Shown here: positions 10,540-23,256 of the stretch, piece after piece
Layout: each line of letters begins with the position of its first letter
Position numbering within the stretch: position 1 is the first letter of the stretch
Assembly: GCA_035772735.1 (NCBI GenBank)
Contig: JASDFA010000010.1
Span: 30,443,501-30,507,500, forward strand
DNA length: 64,000 nt
Direction of reading: 5' to 3'
Source of the DNA: Datura wrightii
Taxonomy: Eukaryota; Streptophyta; Magnoliopsida; Solanales; Solanaceae
The notes under the pieces: generated by a model
What the model was told of the DNA's origin: nothing
Seen by the model: the letters and a program-made list of their open reading frames with translations, nothing else
The model's database searches: none
Made by a program: the position numbers and the translations under genes

Positions 10540-12789
10540 TGTGCAATATGTATATATTCTCATGTAATTGGTAGGGGATTGAAGTCAAGAAGGAAGGTAA
10601 GGATTTTACCCCTTTAAATTCATCAAACTTGCAAGCAAAAAAAGCTGAAAATTGGCAGCTAGATGAGCTGCCATTGGGATTGTTTTTAGCTGAAGTTCTT
10701 GTCATTTTCCTTAGGATTTGGACAATGTTTTTAGATGGGAATATACTTCATATTGTTAGAATGAATTTCAGGAGAAGTTAGGTAATTTTCCTCTTCTCTT
10801 TCCCCCTCAAAAGTTGATAAAAAATATCAAGTATAGAAAAATATCTAATAGCGTTGTTGTTGTCATTGGCTATTGTTATTGTTGTGACTGTCGGTTGGAA
10901 AATTACTTTGGCTGCATATCTTGCTACAAACTAGGATTTTTACTTGCCTATATATTCAAAAGATTAAAGAGATTGAAAGCTGATTGTTGAAGGAGGAAGT
11001 TGGCTAAAAAAACATGTCAGATTAATGTATGTTAAGGCATCCCATTCTCGTTGCTCAAGTATGAAAATGTATTGTCAAAAAGGGCCAATACTATTGTGTC
11101 TTCACACTCATATTGAAGCAAGTGTAATTCTATCCAAAGGGCTGAAAGTGCATGACATTAAGTTGAACCATTAAGAATGTTTGAAACAAGCAAAAATGAA
11201 GCGAAACACGTATTACTTCCAATTGTGTCCTAATTATGAATCGAGTCTGAACTCCCCTTGTCACGAGCAATGTGAGATGGTCATTTAATTTATGTTTCAT
11301 ATATGTGATGTTAATCATGTCTAAAGTTCTGCTTGCTAAGTGAAATTTGCAAAATAGTTGAGACAACGATATGTACGTGAATCTAAGCTGAGAATCAAAG
11401 TCACAATCTAGCAAGGGTAAATGAGCTTCTTGAAAAGGAGATTCCCTCTCATAATTGTCCTTTATATTTTATATATGTTATGAGGTACGTGAGGGTAAAG
11501 AGATATTCCATGATGCCTCTCCCTTAAGCTAATCATCAGGTTATTGAGTTTCCGAATCCCAAATGTGCCAAAGTGTTGTCTATTGAACTTGTGGAATATC
11601 TCATGTCATCTGAACCTTCTCATATCTGTGCAAGACTTTGAATATGTGTATCTTTTAAAAATTTTATGTGATGTATGTGCATATGTGCAAGCTATAAACT
11701 AGGAAAGAGGCATGTTTAGGCCGCAGTCCTTAAATTAATCACTTTTATGTCATATGTGTTGAATGACTTAATATGAGCCTGGTTGACTCTGTATACGAAA
11801 ATAGTCAGGGCTTCAAGTTATACCACTGACGCGTTAATGTCATGTGGGTAGATATAGTTCAGATATGAGACTTATGACCTTACCAACTACGCGGTTATGT
11901 CAGGTGGGCAGTTGTCCCTTCGCATATGAGACTGATGACCTTACCACCAACGCGGTTATGTTAGATAGGTAGTTGTTATTTAGTTATGAGGCTTATTATC
12001 TTACCACCAAAGTAGCTATGTCTGGTGGGTAGATGTCCCTTTAGTTATAAGACCTCTAAGACAGCATCTTGATTCGATGGAGTAGTTTTGATTGACATGA
12101 CTAGGTCATTGTTTCGACTAGGGACTATATAGTTTATGAAAGATACAACATGACTTGTATATGTGCTTACTTGGTTGTATTCACATGGTGTATCATATTT
12201 TGTTCATATGTCGGCTTCTAGAGTCTTAGGTTGTTTCTATCCCTATTCTGATTTTTCAGTGTCTTGGATGTATTCTTGTTTATAGTTTCAGCCTTATAAA
12301 CCAGTATATTTTATTCGTAATGATGTCCCTTCACCTAGGGACTCTCTTCCTGCAATTGTGCTGCAAGTACATGCAGAGGCTCGGATCAAGAGTCGTAGTA
12401 GGAGCCTAATTTTAGCAGAGTAGTGGTATGCTTCTTTCTTTTAGGAGTTATGTTACCGTTGTGATTGTTTTGAGTTTTGTGTACAGTTTGGGTAGGTCGG
12501 GATCCTGTCTCATGCATTTCAGTTACTTACTCTCTAGAGGCTTGTGTGGACTAGTTATATAGTTGTTTTGGTTGTTTGGCCTTGTCGGCCTTCCCTTGTG
12601 CAGTTTAGCTTTATTGTTGCAGTTCAACTCTCTAGTTGCTTTGATTATCAATATTTATCTATTTTAGTTGACTATAGCAGGTGGCCTGATTGGCCTCAAT
12701 ATTGCAGTTATAGACGTTATATAGCTAGTTTCTCGATTAATCTAGAGTCGAGTGCCAGTTACGCTCTATCCCTATTTTGGGGCATGACA
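10540..12789 (+). repeat. 5' LTR of element P (left end missing)
   Basis: About 800 bp (10573-11368) aligns with 48503-49283 of the 3' LTR. The right border is ...GGGGCATGACA at 12789, the CA end expected of an LTR, followed three bases later by the primer site. The left border is uncertain because similarity to the 3' LTR fades left of about 10570. Confidence 0.75.
11821..12052 (+). repeat. About 60-bp tandem repeat inside P's 5' LTR, four copies
   Basis: Units begin near 11821, 11881, 11941 and 12001, each carrying ACCAxCxAxGCGGTTATGT, GTGGGxAG and TATGAGxCTTATxACCTT motifs. Copies are about 70-80% alike by eye; the last is partial. Similar subrepeats in LTRs usually flank the promoter. 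Confidence 0.85.
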
Positions 12790-12792
12790 AAC

Positions 12793-12804
12793 TTAGTATC
12801 AGAA
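12793..12804 (+). other. Decayed primer-binding site of element P
   Basis: TTAGTATCAGAA directly after the LTR end; it matches TTGGTATCAGAG, the initiator-Met tRNA complement seen intact in elements 1-3, with two G-to-A changes. Confidence 0.75.
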
Positions 12805-12989
12805 GAAGTCGTATCCCAGGGAGTTCACAAAGCCATGTCTACTAGAGTCCTGCTTATAAGTATGTCGCATCATACTTATAATCAGGAGGCTATAGGACAT
12901 TTAGGAGTCGTTACACTTTTTTCATTAATAGTTCATGCTATAGAGCAAGTCATGAGTATTATGATATCTAAATCATGTTATTGGTTTAG

Positions 12990-14390
12990 AGTATGCCTGT
13001 GATGAGGAAGATGACTATGCAGTTGATTGGCATAGTCGAAGGAAAGGGTACTAGTCACCCTTCAGGGGATCAAGGAGACAGGTCAGAGGCTCAAAGTGAG
13101 TCTCCTACCCCAAGTACTACAGTTCCTCTAGCCCCAGTAAGAGGTGTGGCAGATAGACCTCCAACTCCTCTCGCACCATTGGTACATGAGGATGATAGAG
13201 TGGCAGACCCTCCAGTGCATGTGGTACCTCTGGTTGCTCTAGAAAGGCAGGGTCTTGAGGGAGTTGTTTAACTGATAACTCATATCACCGCTGGACAAGA
13301 GCAACGATTGGAGGCAATGGAGAGGCATAGAGGTCATGCGATTGAGAGTTCCAAAGTCTATGAGTTCTTGGGTTTGAGCCCTCCAATGTTTACTAGATCA
13401 GACCCGAGCGAGGAACCCCAGGACTTTATTAATCAGACATACAGAGTGTTAAAGGTGATGCGGGCTATATTGACAGAGGGGGTAAATTTAACGGCATTCA
13501 GACTACGTGATTGGTGATATTGTGTTATGAGGCTTGGGATCGATCTAGGGGAGTTGATGCATCGCCAGCTGAGTAGGAAGAGTTCTCAAAGGCCTTTATG
13601 CATCAGTATCTGCCTCGGGAGCTTCGAGACTCAAACTGAGTAGTTTTTGCACCTAGAACAGTGTAGTATGAGTATGCGTGAGTATTGCCTTCAATTAATT
13701 CTTTGGCCATATATGCTCCCATATGGTTTTAGATGATGGAGGATATAGTTCATCGGTTCATGTTGGGGATAGGGCCTCATATAACTCGTGATTGTTTGGG
13801 GGTATCCACTCAGGAGCATATGGACATTGCATGGATTCAGGCTTTCACCCAGAGAGCGGAGGATCTAATTCATTAACTACAAGATACTCATCTGCCTAAG
13901 GAATAGAGGAAGAGGGTTAGGACTGTAGGTTCATACAAAGAGCCTTGGGGTGACTCAGGGGCTCAGTCATTTAGTCAGTTGGCACGATTTACAGAGAGTG
14001 CTCCACTTCAGCTACAGGGGCAGATAAGGGACCAGAGCTTAGTTCCTTCACAGTGGTAGGAGCGTCCGAAACAGGGACGACCACCATTTTCCCCTTATGC
14101 TCAGTGCGGAAGGACACATACAGGTCCGTGCCATTAGGGACAGAATGTAAATCATCATTGTGGGTATCTAGGGCATATTAATCGGTATTGTCCGAATAGA
14201 GGGAGGGGCCAGACTACTTAGCGATCAGGATCATCCATAGCTTCATCACCTCTAGATCGCCCTCCTAGACTTGGTCCTCAGCCTACTTTAGGCTGAGTTA
14301 AGGGCTTAGGGGGAGGGGCATCTAGCTCAGGGAAGTGCAGAACAGATTTTATGCTTTGGGTGATCGGTAGGACCAGGAGGCATCATTTGA
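12990..14390 (+). pseudogene. gag of element P (broken)
   Basis: Encoded the capsid/nucleocapsid that packages retrotransposon RNA. A fragment around 13308-13517 reads SSKVYEFLGLSPPMFTRSDP, followed in other frames by capsid-like sequence with stops such as the TGA at 13516-13518. A zinc-knuckle remnant near 14150-14205 reads HHCGYLGHINRYC, a CX2CX4HX4C motif whose first Cys is now His. Non-functional. Confidence 0.75.
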
Positions 14391-14985
14391 TGTTGTTACA
14401 GGTACTTTGATTATTCATTCTCTTGTTGTGTATTCCTTGCTTGATCTTGGTTCTACACTCTCTTATGTTGCACTATTGGTTTTGAGTCAGTTTGAGATAG
14501 TCCTTGAATTACTATCTAGACCATTTGTTGTTTCATGCCAATTGGCAAATCTGTGTTAGCTAGACGGGTTTACCAGAACTTTGTAGTGTTGGTATGTGAT
14601 AGATTGACCCTAGGTGATCTAGTTAAGCTTGACATGGTTGATTTTAATTTCATTATGGGTATGGATTGGTTGGTGGCTTGTTATGCTAAAGTTGATTGCA
14701 GAACCAAAGTTGTTAGATTTCACTTTTCGGGCGAGCCAGTTCGGGAATGGCAAGGTAATGCTGCTACACCTAAAGGTGAGTTTATTTCATACCTTAAGGC
14801 TTAGAAGTTGATATCCAAAGGTTGTATTTCACATTTTCTTCGGGTAAGAGACTTGGAACGTGAACCTGTGACTCTCTAGTCAGTTCATAGAGTAAATGAG
14901 TTCCTAGAGGGACTTGCTTGGAATTCCCTTGAAAGGGAGATAGACTTTTCTATTGATTTACTTACAGGCACTCAACCAATATCCA
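14391..14985 (+). pseudogene. Protease region of element P (broken)
   Basis: Aspartic-protease domain of pol. Around 14400-14520 the reading gives SLLDLGSTLSYV, where these chromoviruses normally have LLDPGATxSFV. It is followed at 14535-14804 by ARRVYQNF and the conserved FIMGMDWLVACYAKVDCR. A frameshift near 14530 and a stop at 14802-14804 interrupt it. Confidence 0.75.
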
Positions 14986-16230
14986 TATCTCAATATATAA
15001 TGGCCCTAGCCAAGCTAAGATAATTAAAGGAGCAGTTGAAAGATTTGCTCGAGAAGGGATTTATCCGGCCTAGTATTTCTTCGTGGGTGCACTAGTGTTG
15101 TTCGTGTGGAAGAAAGATGGGTTGTTGAGGATGTGTATTGAATAAAGGCAACTAAATAAGGTAATGATTAAGAATAAATATCTGCATCCCAGGATTGATG
15201 ACCTGTTTGATCAGTTACAGGGTGCCAGATGTTTTTCAAAGATTAATTTGTGATCCAGGTACCACCAGTTACGCGTTAGGGAAGTTATGTTCCCAAGACT
15301 GCTTTCAGGATCAGGTATGGTCATTATGAGTTTTTGGTGATATTATTTGGGCTTATTAATTCTCCAGCAGCTTTTATGGACCTGATGAATATGGCGTTTA
15401 AGCCCTTTCTTAATGTATTTGTGATCGTTTTCATTGATGACATCCTAATTTACTCACAATTCGAGGCCAAGCATGCAGATCACCTGACAACTGTGTTGCA
15501 GACTCTTTAGGAGCATAGGTTGTATGATAAATTTTCTAAATGTGAATTCTGGGAATTCGTAGCTTTTCTTGGTCATGTGATTACAAATGAAGGTATAAGA
15601 GTGGATATCCAGAAAATAGAGGCGGTAAAGAGTTGGCCCAGAGCCCTGTTCCTACAGAGCTTCGTAGCTTCTTAGGTTTGGTAGGTTATACCACAGATTA
15701 GTAGAGTGTTTTTCTACCATCTCCGCGCGATTGACAAAGTTAACCCATAAGGCCACTAAGTTTCAGTGAACAAAGGCGTGTGAGCGTAGATTCTAGGAAT
15801 TGAAGAATAGATTGACTTCATCACAAAGGGATACGTGGTTTATTACCGCACTTCTAGAGTTGGGTTGGACTGTGTGCTGATGTAAAATGAAAAGGTTATC
15901 GCCTATTATTGGAGGCAGCTGAGGAAGAATGAGCAAAAATACCCTACCCATGATCTGGAGTTAGCAGCAGTGGTAAAGATATGGCGCCACTGTTTGTACA
16001 GGGTACACGTTGATATTTTATAGATCATAAGAGCCTCTAGTACTTATTCCAGTAGAAAGAGTTGAATTTGAGACAAAGAAGGTGGTTAGAGCTGCTAAAA
16101 ATTATGATGTAAGCATCTTATACCATCCAGGCAAAGCAAATGTTGCAGTAGATGCGCTGAGTCGCAAGTCCATAGGTAGCTTGAGTCATATCCAGACTGA
16201 TCAAATTGAGATGTCAAAGGCCCTACAGTA
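14986..16230 (+). pseudogene. Reverse transcriptase-RNase H of element P (broken)
   Basis: RT begins near 14995 (ALAKLR, KEQLKDLLEKGFIRPS). The catalytic box is at about 15430-15450 in the reading VIVFIDDILIYS, so both Asp codons survive. A connection segment follows, then RNase H-like sequence with HDLELAAVVKIW at about 15950-15990 and NVAVDALSRKS at about 16140-16170. Many in-frame stops and indels, for example the TAG codons at about 15510 and 16020, mean no protein can be made. Confidence 0.8.
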
Positions 16231-16379
16231 GTTGGTTGACTTACATATTCAATTGCTAGATACTGGAGATGGGGGTGTTGTGGTCCAGAATATAGCAAAA
16301 TCATCCTTGGTAACTGAAATTAATCAGCATCACTATGATGACACAAAATTAATCTCGTTGAGGAATAGTATACCGCAAC

Positions 16380-16637
16380 AGAAGCAAAACTTATTTGACT
16401 GCAGACTAGATGGAGTCCTTAAATATCAGGGGGGCTTATGTGTGCCTAGTGTGGATGAGCTGCGGACACGAATTATGAATGAGGCTTATTATTCCTAATA
16501 TTCAGTACACCCGGGTGCTACAAAGATGTATCATGACCCGAGGTAGCTATATTGATGGAAATGGTATGAAGAAGGACATCATGAGTTTTGTGACTCAATG
16601 TCCTAATTGCCAACAGGTGAAGGTCGAGCATCAGAGG
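16380..16637 (+). pseudogene. Integrase N-terminal part of element P
   Basis: HHCC zinc-binding region of the integrase: VHPGATKMYHD then, after a frameshift, QCPNCQQVKVEHQR. Coding breaks at 16637, where solo LTR S1 is inserted; the integrase resumes at 23257. Confidence 0.8.
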
Positions 16638-18247
16638 TGTAATACCCATACAACCCCTAAGATCAGACCCGAGGGTTTAATTAGGGAAATCAGGGAAAAT
16701 CTACATAGACCACAAAACAACTCGTCAGGTCACCCGATGAATCATTAAGTGCTCATTAAGGGTGCCAAGCTAGTAAAGAGTTGTTGTCAGGAGGTCACCT
16801 CGAATGGTGTAATGACTCACTATTGGACACAATGAGTCATTAGGGTGGCTATTATGTGCCAAGGAAGTTGCAGACCAAGAGACCTAATGAGACATGAAAT
16901 GAGTCGTGGTGTCACCTCATGACTCATCAAATTGGTCGTTGTCGGTATGTCTGAGGTTGAAGGATGGGATTTCCAATGGTGAAAATGATAGGAGGTAACA
17001 AGTCGTCGTCCCTATTAATGACTCATCATTTCAGTCATTAGTTGAAGAAGTTGAGTAACAAAAGACTTTTCCAGTAAAGGTAACGAGTGAGGACCATGAG
17101 TCATTAGTGGTCCCAACAACTCGTTAGATCCCTCGTTAGGACTGGCGGTATGAGTTTTCTTGAGAAATTAGTAAGAGTGTTTTCATAAATTCTAAGCTAC
17201 TAAGCCCTAAAATACATCGTGTTAAGCCCTGAAAGAAGTGTATTCTGGGGGTTTAACCTATTCTAATTCATTCAACTCCCTTGCATGCAAGACTTAGACC
17301 TCTCCATTGAAGATCAAGCCTAGAACCCTTCAAGTTCTTTTCCAAATTCTTTGGGCTTTCTAGGGCAAGTGTAGATTCAGTTCTTCCAGGTATGTAGGGC
17401 CATGAATAAGAGTTTTCTTTCACTCTCATACCCAAATTTCTTCGCAAGTTCATGAATATAATCCTACGGGGTTTTAACCCAAATTTATGAAATTCTATAT
17501 GATTTATTTATGGGTCTATTCCCTTCATGTTTCAAAGCATGTTTTAAGATTCATGGGCCGATTTTATGCACTAATTGCTTACAAATTCATGTTTTCAAAA
17601 TTTAAGAAGATTATGCCCAATTATGCAAGTTCATGAAAAAGTTAGTCTATGATTAATGATTTCAACTATGATGAAGTATCTAGCACGTATGTATGTTTAC
17701 GAATTACTCATATATGAATCTATGATTTTAACTAGTGAAGTCTATTTCAAGCATGCATGATCTTCAGATTTTTGGTAATCCCACTCAGATTTAGTATGCT
17801 TTCATGGTTCAATATAGTTCTATAAATCAGCTTACCATATAGTTTTGGAGTCTATACTCCCATTTACAGCTTTGGTATGTTTGGAGTAAGGACTCCCCAT
17901 ATTCAAATTTCAGACTACGCATGTAATTACATTATCAGCTTTGTTGCAAAATGATGGTTTCAGCTTCGTTGATAAATGATGGAGAGCACCTTGCATATTT
18001 TTGGGAGTAATGTCTAGAACCGAGTAGGCTAGAGGATCATGAAAACCCTGGGTCTCAGAACTACGTGCCAATGTAGGATTTCACATTTTACTTTGGGATC
18101 CCCCTTGTGAGTTACCCTGCCCCGAATGGGCCTTTAGCTTGATATTGATATCATGGTAGCGCCCTCAGCCCTAGCAAGGCTTCGGACGACTCTGCCCACT
18201 TAAGTGTAATCGTTGTGATCACGTAAGCTCTATGTGATAGTGTCGAT

Positions 18248-21200
18248 TGTTGACACCCAATTTTGACCGACCTACGCTAAATATGTTGCTTATATATGTA
18301 TATATTTATTTATTTATTTTACGCAAAAATTCGACTTACTTTTGTATTTATAAAATAATTTTTATTATAATATTGTGAAAATTATTTTAAGTTACATTTA
18401 TATGACTCATTTAATTTTAATTTTTTGGATATTAAATTATTATGTTGTATGTAATGTATGTCGTTTTAATATGCGCCCCCATTTTGAAGAATATTCTTTA
18501 TTTAATAAATTATTTACCTAATTTTACTAAGTTTTACAAATTTATTTGACTAATAATATTACTCTAATTTATAAATTATTTTTTGTTAATAATATGATTT
18601 CTATAATATTTGATGACTTGATTTTATATTTTAGTCATTAAATTTTTCGTAAATATAATAATTTAATTACATGATATTTACATAAGTATACTTAAATTTA
18701 GGATTTATTTATTAATAATAATATTTATATAATTTTCTTATAATTTAAACTATTTTATTATCTATTTATTAAATTATTTTAAAGAGTAGTATGTTTATTA
18801 ATTTAATAGCAGCCAAATTCACTTTCCTTCAATTTATTTAGATTTTAGCCATTTTCCTATTCAATTTCATTCAATTTATTTCGAATCTGGCCACTTTCTA
18901 TTCAATTTATGTCAATTCTAGCCACTTTGATCAATTTCTGGCCATAATTTAAATATCAATTCAGCCACTAAATCAGCCAACTCAATACCCGCGACCCGTC
19001 TTCTTTCCTAACCCGATCCAACACACTAATTAAATCCTAGCCATTCATTTTCCTTAATCCTACGGCTGAGATTAAAAACCTACCAACTTACCATTAATAT
19101 TCCCATACACCCCAAAACCTAATCTTTCATCCATTCCCTCATCTTCCCTCTCCCAAAGCCGCCGCCTCCTCCCCTATTTCCCTCTCACTGCCTGCTGGAA
19201 AAATCACCGAACCGTCGCTGTCATCTTCTCCCTCACCTGTTTGCCGACCAAAACTCGCCGCCGCATCACTGCCTCGGTGAGGCACAACCGAGCAGACGCG
19301 AACCCACCACCAACCTCCATTAACGCCTCTCCCTCTTCTTTCTTTCTCATCTCCGGCCGGCCGTACTGCTATGCCGGGAAAACCAACAACCACCCGTCGC
19401 TCCTCTTTCCAAAAACCACCGCACAACCTCCATAATTTCCGACAAGCGTCGACACCACCCACAACACCTCACTGTTTCCACCATTATTTCCGGCCATAAT
19501 GGCCAGAGAACAGCTGCACCACCATCTCCAACTCACCATCACAGCCCCCTTTGTTTCCCCTCTCCTCCGACCAAAATCGTCGCCGACGTCACCTCCTTCT
19601 TCATCCCTGTTCATCGCTGCCACCACTTCTTTTCCCTTCCAACCGCTGTACCTCAAGATCCCGACCATGGTTGTTTCGTCTTCTCCGGCAAAAGCAGACC
19701 CCTCCTCCAGTGAAACTGGAAAACCCAAACCTACACCACTGCCAACCGCCCAATCATCTCCACTTTCCCCATTCGATTAAGCTCATCTTTAGGACGGATC
19801 CTTAACAAATCTTCACCCGATACTTTTATTTATAATTATTTCCCATCATTTATTCTCTGTGAATCTATGGTGTTAGTTGTTAAATCTATAATCCTATCAA
19901 TGGTTATAAGTTCCAGTTTAGAATATGATACTATTGTTGATTTTTTTTTTAAGACAAAACTCTCTGTCTTTGTGAGCCCTGAATTTTGAGTTTTGAATCA
20001 TGTCTAGTAAATTTACAAGAGTAGAGATTGATATTTACTCCATATATGTGTGCATATGTGTTCGAATAATTGTTAATTTTACTATAGTCCTTTGTTGATT
20101 TTACCGTGTTCTTAGACAAACATAATAGTAGGCTAATGGTAATTTTGTAAACACACTATTAATCTGTTGATTTTATGAGTAGTCTCTATGTATAAATTTT
20201 TTTAGTGAATATGTACAACTTTGTTACTCGTCTGTATATGGTAGCTGGTTCTTCTAGTTTAGTAAATGAATTTTTATTTATGGTAATAAAGAAATGGGTA
20301 TATGGATGTGACAACTTTATTATTTACTTACCTTGAATAAATTGTGGATTTCCCTTGTTTTATTCACGGATTGATTTCATTTGATTGGTTCTATTAAAGA
20401 AGGTTTACATGGCTGATCATCCCTTGCCCTTGGGTGATTTAGTATATTCTCATTTAAGGTAAATTGCAATATATTTTACGTAATTTATTCAATTACTTTG
20501 TTTGAATAAAAAAAAATATTTTTTTAGGGGTTAATAATTATTTCCTTTACTTTTAGGTTCCTTAATTGATTCTCTTAAATATTTTTCTCCTTTTTATTCC
20601 TTAATGGATACCATTCCTCTAGCTATATAAGAAGCATGCTTTTTTTTATCCTTCAGGGGAAGAACGCGGACAGAGTGAGAAATATACAATTTTTTACAAA
20701 TATTGCTACGGCTCTGTTCTTTCAAAATTCTTTATTCTTTGTTCTTCTCCTCACCTCAATACGAGCACTGCTCGGAATCCTCGAGATTCTCGTTATCTTG
20801 ACGTATTGAGTACGGTTAACAACTGTGGTATCCGTGATCTTTTGATTTTCTTTTGCTGTTGTTTATTACTGATTATTGTTGTATCTATGATTGTACTAAC
20901 CTTTAAACAGGTATCATTTTAATCTGGCATTCATCCGGGATGAAAGGAGGCTACCAGAATTATTTTTGATGTTATTTATTTTAATGTGTCGTAATTATTC
21001 ATCCTATTTTTATGTTTGTAATATTTGTAATATAAACTCATAATAGTGGAAAGGGGTTTATGGGGGTGTGGATTGTTATATTTATTGTTTTTCTTAACCG
21101 TCAATTTCATCTAGAAAACATGCCTATAGGATTAACTAACACATAGAAATCATGCCTATAGGTCTTAAATAATTCAATTTAAAATGAGTAACCTTGCCTT

Positions 21201-22508
21201 CAAGAACAACAAGTTGTTTAAGAATCATGCCCATAGGAATAATATATATATTAGAAATCATGTTTATTAGAACTTAGGCATTTTAACTCGTAATATCTCG
21301 GATTTAAAATTTAGAAGCCCTATTTATAGGAATAACTAAGGCAATTATTTTGATAGAATCATAGCAATTTATTTCATGCGAATTTATGGTGACATTTAGA
21401 CATCATGCCTAAATTATTTTATTTTTTGTAAATTACTTGGGTCATTTTTGATAGTTTGTTGCTGGAATTATTTTAATGAGTAGGTTTTACATGCACTAGA
21501 CATCATGGCTTTAGGATAAATTTTAATATGGCTACGTTCACTGGAAATCATGATCATAGGGAAACATATTTATTTTAATGAAGGCTTATGTGAAGCTCTT
21601 TTGTGTTAATTTTATTATTTGCTAATTGTTTAATGTTTAATCATTTTTTTTAAAGCCTTAGGAATTTTAGACCCTAAAATCTCATTTAGTAGTCCATCGC
21701 CTCTTGGACATTAGGATTGGGACGGGTAGGCACTTGTTAGGGCGTTAGTCTTTCTCATCTAGAATGATTCAGGATTTTAATAATGAATTAAATAGGTGGG
21801 TAGAAGGGAGATGATGAAACAGACTGGCTATTGCTGACTTCTCGAATGAAGCGCACATCAGCTTTGTAAATACAAAGCAATCTACTACTCCCATTTTTTC
21901 TAATTTCATTTTTTTTTAAAAAAAAGCTTTCAAAGATTTAAAATTTCTTTTATTATGTTGAAATATTAATATGTTTTTATTACAAAAGAAAATTTTTTGT
22001 TAAAAATATACATATATATATATACATGATTTTCTTAAAATATATTTTCAAGTTATATATATATACACAAATATATATGTTATTTTCTTCAAACTATCTT
22101 GATTTTAAAAAATAGAATAGATGGGAGTAGTATCGAATTGGGCCCATTTTCAGCCTTGTCAAAACCTGATCCCACTTTTAAGGTTAATTTCTTAATTTGC
22201 TAATTTAGTATTTATGTTAGTGTTTTGTTTATGCTTATAATTTATCGACTTTATTTGATCACTTAGATAAATCCCCCATTTAATGAGTACGGTCGGGAAC
22301 CACCTTTGTGGACCTCGAAAGGTACCTAACACCTTCCTTTCGAGGTAATTAAAGCCCTTACCCGAACTCTGGTAACCTAGATAAAAATTGGCTTAAAACG
22401 GTGCCCTAACGCACCTTAATTCGTTAGGTGGAGACTCTTCTTTTCCTCCCTTAAGAGTCCTCAATGTTGGGTCCCGCTTTTTCCGCGAGGGAAAAATGGG
22501 GCGCGACA
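18248..22508 (+). mobile_element. Ogre/Tat-like solo LTR nested in S1
   Basis: 4261 bp starting TGTTGACACCCAATTTTGACC (first 20 matter) and ending GGGGCGCGACA, flanked by perfect duplications TCGAT (18243-18247 and 22509-22513). Size, TG...CA ends and terminal words fit the very long LTRs of the Ty3 Tat/Ogre group. A TATATAAG box near 20624 and CA-rich pyrimidine context give + orientation. A GC-rich stretch at 19130-19780 has open frames on both strands, but their Pro/Ser/Arg-rich products resemble no protein I know. Repeats of an ATCATGCCTATAGG word lie at 21115-21560. Confidence 0.8.
21115..21560 (+). repeat. Degenerate short repeats with core AATCATGCCTATAGGA
   Basis: About nine irregularly spaced copies, best near 21118, 21146, 21224 and 21545, all within the Ogre-like LTR just downstream of the inferred transcription start. 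They are separated by AT-rich spacers of 25-100 bp. Confidence 0.7.
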
Positions 22509-23256
22509 TCGATTATATGACGAGTCTCCCATTGTTCCTCATGATCTCAGTTATGCATGTTTATCAGTTATGGTATTATGTTTTCTACAGGTTTGAACCA
22601 ATGATCAAGTTATGAGTTTTTACATATGAATCTCCGTTTCAGCTTTGGGTCATTTGATTCAGTTATGGAATCCAGTTTATGTCTATTCACGTTTTTTTGG
22701 ATATCAACATGCAGACCTTACTCTCAGAATCTTATGACGTTATGATTTATGATATGCATGATTTTAGTTTATACTTACTCAATTTGTTTTACTTACCTTG
22801 CACACTCAGTACATTCCAAGTACTGACTGTATACTCTATGCTGTATCGTTTCATGATACAGATCTTAGCGATCAGACTCAGAGGCACCATTAGTCCTACT
22901 CTCATTCTAGATATGACTCTGCCTTGGTGAGTCCTCATCCTACGAGAACATCTATCTTTCAATTTTGTTATGTCAGTTGGTTTCAGACTTAGAGATTGCT
23001 AGAGGCTTGTCCCAGTATCTCATCAGTTAGTAGAGGCTTTTTAGACATTGATTTATATATTCAGCTTCGGACTCAGTGTAGTTATATTACCATTGGCTAG
23101 ACATTTTGTTATTTATATTTTCGCTATTTCAAAATTTAGTTATCAATTTTGCTTACGTTGATCTTTAGTTATCATGTTCATGCCATGGGTCGAGATGGAG
23201 CCATTCATGATTTTAGATTCTGTGTCTAGATCTTGGCCTATGTTTGAGTCCTGACA

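Larger units (their letters stand above)
16638..23256 (+). mobile_element. Solo LTR S1 (Ty3/gypsy), inserted in P's integrase
   Basis: Starts TGTAATACCC and ends GGCCTATGTTTGAGTCCTGACA, and is flanked by perfect 5-bp duplications AGAGG (16633-16637 and 23257-23261). No internal region remains, so it is a solo LTR. Without the Ogre-like insertion at 18248-22508 it is about 2.35 kb, the same size class as the LTRs of elements 1 and 2 and of the same type in opposite orientation. The U3 part (about 16690-17130) has GACTCATxA/TGAGTCATTAG words and decayed palindromes. Confidence 0.9.

Noticed and set aside
12544..13002. 152-codon plus-strand frame
   Set aside because: It lies across the LTR end and primer site of element P, with no protein-like motifs.
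19139..19805. Possible Pro/Ser-rich gene in the Ogre-like LTR
   Set aside because: Open on both strands, no recognisable domain, and inside an LTR with clear target duplications. Kept only as a composition finding.
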